A program made the translations under genes and the position numbers. Of a stretch of 64,000 nt of DNA, positions 1 through 5,953 are shown one piece after another. The notes under the pieces are model-generated. The model ran no database searches and was not told where the DNA came from. It worked only from the letters and a program-made list of their open reading frames with translations. Position 1 is the first letter of the stretch. The number at the start of each line of letters is the position of its first letter. The DNA is from Bacteroidota bacterium (GTDB lineage: Bacteria; Bacteroidota; Bacteroidia; Chitinophagales; Saprospiraceae), in the NCBI GenBank assembly GCA_020160935.1, contig JAIUPL010000005.1, positions 186,001 to 250,000 on the forward strand, given 5' to 3'.

Positions 1-2313
1 CGTGAGCACGAACACCACACTTCCCCAGCCTGCAAAGAGTCCGAGCGGCCGGATCGATTCCTGGCCGTATTCGATGCGTTTCAAAAGACCTGTAAGGGCA
101 TTTTCTGCCAAGGTCCGGTACTTTTCTGCGCCGGTAACCCGGTGGAGGTAGGCGAGAAACAATATTTCTCCCATTGCGCCGCTGAACAGGTCGTAGTACA
201 TTGGCATCAGTCGAAGGGTATTGTCATCCTCTGTTTTCAGGGCCATCCACTGTGCGTCGTTGGCGCCTTTGAACGCCTGTTCGTACAGGTAATCGCCTAC
301 GCGTATGGCTTCTGCCAACAGCATTTCATTAGAAGCAGGGGCCAAATCAGTGGCAAGCGCTTGTTTTCCAGCAGCCGCAGCCGTTTGATCTTCCTGTGCT
401 CTTGGTATTTGCAGGGAGGCCGTAAGCGACGCTTCTATCAACCAGAGTTGGCGTTGCATATCCTGGGTGCTGAGGAGTGACAGGCGCTGACGTACCAGTT
501 CGAGGCCGGTTTGTGAGAAAAAGTTTTCTACACAGGCATGGTCGGCATACCACAGATGGCGCGAATTCACGCGGGTGCTGAACAAGGGTACATCGCCGTT
601 GCGGAGGTCCTGTTTTTCAAATTTGATCAACTTTCGAATGAGTTGATAATCAGGGGCTACGGCCCAGAGCCAGTCGAAATGACGTTCCAGTTCGAGTGCA
701 TTTCGCTGAATTTGCGGGTGCCACGACTCATCGAGCAAATGGGAATACACAAATGTGTCGCGGAAAAGCACGCGCACGTCGTCGTTTCCAAAGCGGTTTA
801 ACAGGCCCGTTTGCGGGTCGGAAAGTTCATGGCCATGCAGCATCAATGCCTGGTAGGCCAGGGAAAAACCTTCCTGAATGGCTGAGATGTGTTCGGGGCG
901 CATTTTTATCCGTTGGCCATTCAGCATGGGGATATTGGCGCCGCCTTCCATGCGACCTGCCTGGCGTGTGATTTTTACCTCGTCGGTGCCGATGCCTTCC
1001 AGCGTACCTACTTTAAACAGGGTTGTCTGGCCTTCCGTATCCGACAACCCGCTGATGTCGAGCCCTTGATCTTCTTCCTTCAGGGAAATGCGCATGGGCA
1101 ATAAACCTGTACGCATCACGGATGCCTCGCCGGCCTGGTTAGTTTCGGTGCCGAGGGTAGGGAAGTAGGGGTGAAAGAACGATTCGAGGTCGATCAGCAC
1201 CGGATATTTGCCATTGGCTACGATGTTTTCGTAGTGGAAATCAGTGGCTTCCAGCGTGTACAACAGGGCAATGTAGGCGCCTGTCTGCTGGTAAAAATGT
1301 TGAACCTCGTTTTCAGAAGTGCAGGTAAGGTGCTCTATGAATTCTACCCAGCCGTGCGTGTCGGTGGTAAAAATCTGCATCGAGCGCAGGTCGAGGCCTG
1401 TCTTTTCATTGAGCCACTGCAATAATTCGCGGAAATGCACATCGATGTGCAAGGGGCGAGGCTTGTACACCACTTTCTGGCCGTTTTCAAAACGTACGAT
1501 CGCTACCGTACGGCCGCCACGGTGGGCATCGCCTTCGCCGAAGCGCACTTCGGTCAGCAGGCCGGGTTGGCCCAGCCAGGATGCGCTGATATGGGGAAAA
1601 TCGGCCACGAGGCGTTCGCAAAAAAGGCTGCTTTGTTCGATCCACTGATCGGTGACATGCGCTGCCTGGCGGATCAGCACCGGGTAATCGCGGTAAAAAT
1701 AATCGCGGATGCGCGGGGTGTTGAGTTGTGCAACGAAGTCGGCAAAACGCTCTTCTGATGTTGTTCCATGCAGTTTTTTGCGAAGTTTGAACACATTGAG
1801 TTCCAGCACCATGGTTTTGGTAACCATTTTGAGCAGGCGTTCCCAAAGGCTGGCCTGGAGCAGGCCTGCGGTGCGGCGCATATTGCCGAACAATTCCGGA
1901 TGGGCTTCTACCAGTGGTTCTATACGCGACTTCAGGCGTGCAGTAGCCTCGTGCAACAGGGGAATGAAAAGATTCAAAAAGCCGAGTTCCGGAAATTGGG
2001 GGCGATAAAAGTTGTGATCCGGAGCCGATCCATTGCCTTGCAAGCGAATGCGCAGAACGTCGTTTTTCCAGGCGAATGCTTTACCGGCATGTTTGCGCAG
2101 AAAATCCAGGTCGGGTTGGGCCACCATTTGCAGAAAATCTTCTGCAGACAGGCCTTCTTCCTGAAGTTTGATGGCAAACCATTCCGGTTTGCGGCGGAAA
2201 GGCGATTGCTGCTGCCAGCGTTCGAGCAGCCTCGATGCCTGGGCCGGCTGGTGTCCGGATTGGCGTATGGTTTCCAGGTGCCGGGTACGCTCGTGGATAA
2301 ACAAGGCGTTCAT
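1..2313 (-). CDS. lanM: Class II lanthipeptide synthetase LanM (3' end outside window)
   Basis: This bifunctional enzyme dehydrates Ser/Thr in a precursor core and then forms lanthionine rings with Cys. The frame is open from ATG at 2313 (in-frame TAA 24 nt upstream) to base 1, giving 771 residues; the rest lies outside. The dehydratase (DUF4135-type) domain has GDAHRGGR with Asp262/His264, VYKPR with Lys284, TDFHYEN with Asp358/His360/Asn363, IDLE with Asp375, and RVLFRDT with Arg514/Thr520. These match, with the same spacing, the CylM residues known for phosphorylation and phosphate elimination. From about residue 640 a LanC-like cyclase begins (DLFSGAMGEILFLAYLH, GLFAGWGS). Its zinc ligands would lie beyond base 1, so cyclase activity cannot be judged. 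It lies in line with three precursor genes and an ABC pump. It is read on the minus strand and is easily missed because it has no stop in the window. Identification is very secure. Confidence 0.95.
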   Translation of the reverse strand, partial: MNALFIHERTRHLETIRQSGHQPAQASRLLERWQQQSPFRRKPEWFAIKLQEEGLSAEDFLQMVAQPDLDFLRKHAGKAFAWKNDVLRIRLQGNGSAPDHNFYRPQFPELGFLNLFIPLLHEATARLKSRIEPLVEAHPELFGNMRRTAGLLQASLWERLLKMVTKTMVLELNVFKLRKKLHGTTSEERFADFVAQLNTPRIRDYFYRDYPVLIRQAAHVTDQWIEQSSLFCERLVADFPHISASWLGQPGLLTEVRFGEGDAHRGGRTVAIVRFENGQKVVYKPRPLHIDVHFRELLQWLNEKTGLDLRSMQIFTTDTHGWVEFIEHLTCTSENEVQHFYQQTGAYIALLYTLEATDFHYENIVANGKYPVLIDLESFFHPYFPTLGTETNQAGEASVMRTGLLPMRISLKEEDQGLDISGLSDTEGQTTLFKVGTLEGIGTDEVKITRQAGRMEGGANIPMLNGQRIKMRPEHISAIQEGFSLAYQALMLHGHELSDPQTGLLNRFGNDDVRVLFRDTFVYSHLLDESWHPQIQRNALELERHFDWLWAVAPDYQLIRKLIKFEKQDLRNGDVPLFSTRVNSRHLWYADHACVENFFSQTGLELVRQRLSLLSTQDMQRQLWLIEASLTASLQIPRAQEDQTAAAAGKQALATDLAPASNEMLLAEAIRVGDYLYEQAFKGANDAQWMALKTEDDNTLRLMPMYYDLFSGAMGEILFLAYLHRVTGAEKYRTLAENALTGLLKRIEYGQESIRPLGLFAGWGSVVFVLT

Positions 2314-2396
2314 AATTATATATTTAAATATGAATTATACTAATAATAAAAAGAGTACACTCTATCTGAATTAATAACGGCTACTATTACCATAGG

Positions 2397-3080
2397 TTAG
2401 TACCCGAATTTTTTTCCAAGGCCTGCTTCAAATTCTGCAAACGGCATTTCCGGGTATCCGCTGGGCGTTTCTTCGAAAGTGCCAGCATTGTCGGTGGTGA
2501 GTTCCCGGAGTGTGTACAACACTTCAGTGGTACCGTTTTTAATGGTGTATTCGAGTGGGAAACCTTTGAGGGATGACGGAATGCCGGCAATGGCGAAATT
2601 GGGAAGTTTGATTTCGTCCGTTACAAAAAGGTGGTATTCGCGTACGCTGCCATCTTCCCGCAGGGTTTCTACGATGGCTTTATGACAGGTAAAGCCATTG
2701 ATAACTTTGGTAGTAGCCGGCTCGTAGGTGATGTGGGTGTTTTCTTCACGGTCTTTCAGGCGGAGGCGTTGTATGGAGTCGGCCACAGCGACGTATATTT
2801 TTTTACCCATCAGGTCGAGGTAGAGCGCGGAGCCGTGGTTTTCAGTATTGGTAAAGCGTTGAAACTGAACGGCATTGTTCATCATGCTGGTCACACTTTT
2901 CACCACACCGTTGTGGGTTTGAACGAGCATGGTAGCGCCGGAGAGTTGTTGTGCGGCCTGTGGGTTTTCCGATTTTACATCTGTGACCTGAAAGAGGGCG
3001 CGGCCTTCATTTTGTGCGCTTGCAACATAGGTGCTCAGCGCAAAGAGGGTGAAAACAACAAGTACAAGAGACTTTTTCAT
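2397..3080 (-). CDS. Secreted protein of unknown role inside the lanthipeptide cluster (DUF4412-like)
   Basis: This is a 227-residue protein with a clear signal peptide (MKKSLVLVVFTLFALSTYVASA, cut near AQ). The rest is soluble and beta-rich, with the segments NGFTCHKAIVE and EYHLFVTDEIKLPNF. These resemble the small periplasmic DUF4412/GLPGLI-type proteins of Bacteroidota, whose function is unknown. There is no lipobox and only one Cys in the mature part. It lies 83 bp before lanM and about 110 bp after the permease on the same strand, so it probably belongs to the operon. By position it could be an accessory immunity or periplasmic chaperone protein, but nothing in the sequence proves that. 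Confidence 0.7.
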   Translation of the reverse strand: MKKSLVLVVFTLFALSTYVASAQNEGRALFQVTDVKSENPQAAQQLSGATMLVQTHNGVVKSVTSMMNNAVQFQRFTNTENHGSALYLDLMGKKIYVAVADSIQRLRLKDREENTHITYEPATTKVINGFTCHKAIVETLREDGSVREYHLFVTDEIKLPNFAIAGIPSSLKGFPLEYTIKNGTTEVLYTLRELTTDNAGTFEETPSGYPEMPFAEFEAGLGKKFGY

Positions 3081-3191
3081 GGTTGAATTTTTATTTTAAA
3101 TGACGATATGTTGTGATAGATAGAGGCATAGTCGGGGTGGCCCTGAAAGAGCAGTTTCATGGAGTTGGACAACATCAGGATCAGGATACGT

Positions 3192-3989
3192 TTACGCCTT
3201 GTCCTTTACATATGCGCTGTAATACATGACAAATACGCTGATAATCAGGAAGTAAAGCAGGCTATACCAGAGAAAAACCGGCCAGCCAGCCCAATCTGCT
3301 ACATTCAGATTGCCTCGGGAATAATGTACCCGCAGCATCGGATATGCATAGGGCACATACATACTTTTGCTCCATCCATCGGCCAGGGTAGAAAATACTA
3401 CGGTGGAAAACATGCCGATCAGAATAGGCAAGGTATAGTTCGGGAGCAGCCACGACAGCACAAATTGAACAGCGAAAATAGACGAGGTGGCGATCAGGGT
3501 TTCGAGGGTTGCCCGGGTCAGCGCACCCCAGTCGTAGCCATAGGCATAAAATTCCAGGGTGGGTTTTATCCATCCCAACAGCCAGCCATTGAGCACGGAA
3601 AGTGGCGCGATCAGCAGTAAAATAGATACAACGAGCGCCAGTGTGAACAGGTATTTGCCGGCTATCACCGTCCAGCGAGGCGCAGGGTAGGAGAGTAGTT
3701 GCTTCCAGGCGTTCGCTTTTTGCTCGATTTGCATCGACTGGCTGGTGATCATGATAATGGCCATGGGCAGGATTACAAAACAAAGAATATTGAAGGTGCG
3801 ACTAACCAGGGAGGGCCATGGGTTGGCGGGGGCTGCGCCCGATTCGGCGCCTACGGTGTAGTAGTACAAGAGGAAGACGATCGCGGTCACCAGCACAGGC
3901 AACAAGGCGGTAGTAAGCAACAGGCGCGACCCCCGGCTTTTCAGCCATTCCGCCACCACAGCGTTTTTGATATGGATCAGGTTGTTCAT
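3192..3989 (-). CDS. ABC-2 type permease, LanE/G-like (putative lantibiotic immunity)
   Basis: This 265-residue polytopic membrane protein has about six hydrophobic segments, e.g. LLLTTALLPVLVTAIVFLL, VISMPLF-like stretches around residues 60-80 and 105-130, and LYFLIISVFVMYYSAYV at the end. It has no ATPase motifs. Size and layout fit the membrane subunit of ABC-2 exporters such as the LanE/LanG, BcrB and MutE/G families. It starts 12 bp after the ATPase gene, so the two should be co-translated and form one pump. In Gram-positive lantibiotic producers such pumps remove the peptide from the producer membrane. Here that role is inferred from the context of three precursors and LanM. A general ABC-2 exporter is the alternative. 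Confidence 0.85.
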   Translation of the reverse strand: MNNLIHIKNAVVAEWLKSRGSRLLLTTALLPVLVTAIVFLLYYYTVGAESGAAPANPWPSLVSRTFNILCFVILPMAIIMITSQSMQIEQKANAWKQLLSYPAPRWTVIAGKYLFTLALVVSILLLIAPLSVLNGWLLGWIKPTLEFYAYGYDWGALTRATLETLIATSSIFAVQFVLSWLLPNYTLPILIGMFSTVVFSTLADGWSKSMYVPYAYPMLRVHYSRGNLNVADWAGWPVFLWYSLLYFLIISVFVMYYSAYVKDKA

Positions 3990-4001
3990 AGTGTGTGCCG
4001 C

Positions 4002-4904
4002 TTATTCGTTGATGTGAAGGAAAAGGTCTTCGAGGTTTTGGTGAACTACCTTGAGTTCGTAAATTTTTACCTGATTTTGAACCAGTTGTTGGGCTATTTC
4101 GGGGATGGTTTCTTTGTCGTTGAGGGTAACACGCACGGTTTTTCCATTGCGGTACACTTGTCGATGATGTTGTAGCAGGAGGGTGTTGGTTTTGTCGAGG
4201 TCGTTGGTTTCCAGTGTTACCTGAATGCCATTGTCCGTTTGTGCACGAAGCCCGTGGATGCTGCCTTCAAATAGTTTTTTCCCTTTTTTGATGATACCCA
4301 CCTGGGTGCAGATCAATTCTATTTCGCTGAGCAGGTGGCTGGAAAGGAAGATGGTTTTTCCAAAATCCTGGTGAAGGCGCTGAATGACGGTTCTGATTTC
4401 TACAATGCCTTGCGGGTCGAGGCCATTGGTGGGTTCGTCGAGGATCAGGAGTTCGGGGTCGTGCAGCAGCGCATTGGCGAGTCCGAGGCGTTGTTTCATA
4501 CCCGTGGAAAATGCCTTGGCCTGCTTGTTGTGTTCTTTTTCGAGGCCTACGATTTCGAGTACTTCCCCGATGCGGCTTTTCGAAATTTGCCTGTACACAG
4601 CAGCGATTCGCAGGTTCTCATACGCGCTGAGGTGTTCGTAAATGGAAGGGCTTTCGATGAGCGCGCCGCAGCGGCGGTATATTTCTGCGCGGTGTTCCTT
4701 CAAAGTTTTTCCGAACAGGTGTACATGCCCGGCGGTGGGATGAAGCAAACCAAGCAGCAGTCGGATGGTGGTGGATTTTCCGGCGCCGTTGTGCCCCAGA
4801 AAACCGTACACCGAACCTCGGGGTACTGACAACGAAAGATCGTGTATAGTGGCCGGGGCGTTTTTATAGCCGAATTGCAGTTGGGTTGTTTCGATGATAT
4901 TCAT
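4002..4904 (-). CDS. ABC transporter ATPase, LanF/BcrA-like (putative lantibiotic immunity)
   Basis: This 300-residue nucleotide-binding subunit has Walker A GHNGAGKST near residue 37, the signature FSTGMKQRLG near 138, Walker B LLILDEPTNGLDP near 155 and the switch His in SSHLL near 192. The C-terminal extension of about 90 residues after the ATPase fold is typical of the BcrA/LanF self-protection group and of ABC-2 drug exporters. It directly precedes the permease gene (12 bp). It follows the precursor genes, separated by a perfect 12-bp hairpin. Expected role: energising export or immunity to the lanthipeptides. It is not the C39-peptidase LanT type, because no peptidase domain is present; a LanT would have to be outside the window. 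Confidence 0.92.
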   Translation of the reverse strand: MNIIETTQLQFGYKNAPATIHDLSLSVPRGSVYGFLGHNGAGKSTTIRLLLGLLHPTAGHVHLFGKTLKEHRAEIYRRCGALIESPSIYEHLSAYENLRIAAVYRQISKSRIGEVLEIVGLEKEHNKQAKAFSTGMKQRLGLANALLHDPELLILDEPTNGLDPQGIVEIRTVIQRLHQDFGKTIFLSSHLLSEIELICTQVGIIKKGKKLFEGSIHGLRAQTDNGIQVTLETNDLDKTNTLLLQHHRQVYRNGKTVRVTLNDKETIPEIAQQLVQNQVKIYELKVVHQNLEDLFLHINE

Positions 4905-4920
4905 GGTTCAGTTCGTTTGT

Positions 4921-4962
4921 AAAAGCCGGGGCGCGGTTGTGGGGGACGTTGCCCCGGCTTTT
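4921..4962 (-). terminator. Hairpin between precursor genes and lanFE-like genes (leaky terminator or processing site)
   Basis: A perfect 12-bp inverted repeat (AAAAGCCGGGGC / GCCCCGGCTTTT) encloses an 18-nt loop. Read on the minus strand the stem is followed by TTTTAC, and on the plus strand by six T. It sits after the last precursor gene and just before the ABC ATPase start. In known lanthipeptide operons a partial terminator after lanA keeps precursor mRNA in excess; that role here is inference. Confidence 0.75.
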
Positions 4963-5101
4963 TTGCTCAAAATGATGTGCTGTTCCAAAGGTTGTTTATA
5001 CAGATTTGATACTATCCAATGATTTGTATATATTCCTTTTAATAAAGTCAACTTGAAGTATGCCTCGATAAGTGGCCTTCAGAACAGGTGTTTTGTCGGA
5101 A

Positions 5102-5314
5102 TCAGAAACTGAAGATGTCTTTCAGGATATCCCAGCAACTTTTGCCCGTGCCGTTGCATTCGCCGCTCAGAGTGCAAACATATCCTGCCGAATTGACGCC
5201 GCCTGTGATTTCGCTCATCGCGGTTTCGTTGACGTCTACATGGTTGGCAGGAGAATCGCTTTGCTGGGTAGCGTCGGCATTTTTCCAGGATTCGATCAGT
5301 TGATTTGTTTTCAT
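5102..5314 (-). CDS. Lanthipeptide precursor peptide 3 (LanA3)
   Basis: This 70-residue peptide starts with MKTNQLIESWKNAD. It has an acidic leader of 39 residues ending AMSEITGG and a 31-residue core, VNSAGYVCTLSGEC followed by NGTGKSCWDILKDIFSF. The core has Cys8, Cys14 and Cys21, and Ser/Thr at 3, 9, 11, 17 and 20. CTLSGEC closely matches the lipid II-binding CTLTxEC ring of mersacidin and the TxSxEC ring of the lacticin 481 group. It is the third of three aligned paralogues, 9 bp after precursor 2, and is followed by the hairpin. Leader length and the Gly-Gly site are identical in all three. Cleavage after GG would need a C39 protease, which is not seen here. The modification pattern is inferred. 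Confidence 0.93.
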   Translation of the reverse strand: MKTNQLIESWKNADATQQSDSPANHVDVNETAMSEITGGVNSAGYVCTLSGECNGTGKSCWDILKDIFSF

Positions 5315-5323
5315 TACTTGAAA

Positions 5324-5539
5324 TTAGATGAAGATTGCAAAGAAGGCATCGATGAGATTGCAACTTTTACCGGAAAGGTTGCATTCGCCACTTACAGAGC
5401 AAACGGCGCCTGCGGAATTTGCACCACCGATGATTTCGCTCATAGCGAATTCGTTCACATCTACGTTGCTGGCTGGGGAATTGCTTTGCTGTTGGGCGTC
5501 GGCATTTTTCCAGGATTCGATCAGTTGTTTTGTTTTCAT
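5324..5539 (-). CDS. Lanthipeptide precursor peptide 2 (LanA2)
   Basis: This is a 71-residue peptide. An upstream in-frame extension to 5608 runs through the hairpin and is rejected; the ATG at 5539 gives MKTKQLIESWKNAD, which aligns with its two paralogues. The leader is 39 residues ending AMSEIIGG. The 32-residue core begins ANSAGAVCSVSGEC and continues NLSGKSCNLIDAFFAIFI. It is the most divergent copy: Ser replaces Thr at core position 9, Asn replaces Trp at 22, and the tail is strongly hydrophobic. The three Cys positions (8, 14, 21) are kept. It could be a two-component partner of the others or simply a variant product. Confidence 0.92.
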   Translation of the reverse strand: MKTKQLIESWKNADAQQQSNSPASNVDVNEFAMSEIIGGANSAGAVCSVSGECNLSGKSCNLIDAFFAIFI

Positions 5540-5572
5540 AGCAAATAAAAATGTCAGGATGGCTTTCTGAAT

Positions 5573-5598
5573 GGAGGAAGGCACAGAGGCCTTCCTCC
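5573..5598 (-). terminator. Hairpin between precursor 1 and precursor 2
   Basis: A perfect 10-bp stem (GGAGGAAGGC / GCCTTCCTCC) with a 6-nt loop lies in the spacer between the first and second precursor genes. No long T-run follows on the minus strand, so it looks more like an mRNA-stability or processing structure than a full terminator. Confidence 0.6.
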
Positions 5599-5624
5599 TA
5601 TACAGCAAGTAATGTTGGATTCAA

Positions 5625-5843
5625 TTAGAACAGGTCCTTGATGAAGTCAGAAACGGCATCCCAGCAGTTTTTGCCCGAAGAAACGCATTCGCCGCTCACG
5701 GTGCAGATGTAGCCTGCAGAGTTGGCGCCGCCGGAGATTTGTTGCATAGCGGTTTCGTTTACGGCTACTTCGGCAACAGGTGCTTCAACTTGAGCGTTGA
5801 CGTCGGCGTTTTTCCATGCGTTGATCAGATTGTTCGATTTCAT
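5625..5843 (-). CDS. Lanthipeptide precursor peptide 1 (LanA1)
   Basis: This 72-residue peptide has leader MKSNNLINAWKNADVN... ending AMQQISGG at residue 39. The 33-residue core begins ANSAGYICTVSGEC and continues VSSGKNCWDAVSDFIKDLF. Cys are at core 8, 14 and 21. Ser/Thr at 3, 9, 11, 16 and 17 are candidates for dehydration. TVSGEC fits the TxSxEC lipid II-binding consensus exactly. It is first in the precursor array, directly after the outer-membrane protein gene. The leader is richer in Val/Ala/Glu than in copies 2 and 3, which are closer to each other, so copies 2 and 3 probably arose by a later duplication. Confidence 0.94.
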   Translation of the reverse strand: MKSNNLINAWKNADVNAQVEAPVAEVAVNETAMQQISGGANSAGYICTVSGECVSSGKNCWDAVSDFIKDLF

Positions 5844-5953
5844 GCTTAAAAAATTTAATTGTGAAAGTTTGATTTGCCTACTCGTGGATCAGGGCTTTTC
5901 GGCTTCCGCCCTTTTTATTGATGTGCGCACTCAATAAATATCTTTAGCAGTGT

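Noticed and set aside
142-2343. Plus-strand ORFs across the first 2.3 kb
   Set aside because: All are shadows of the minus-strand LanM frame, which is open over the whole segment and carries all family motifs.
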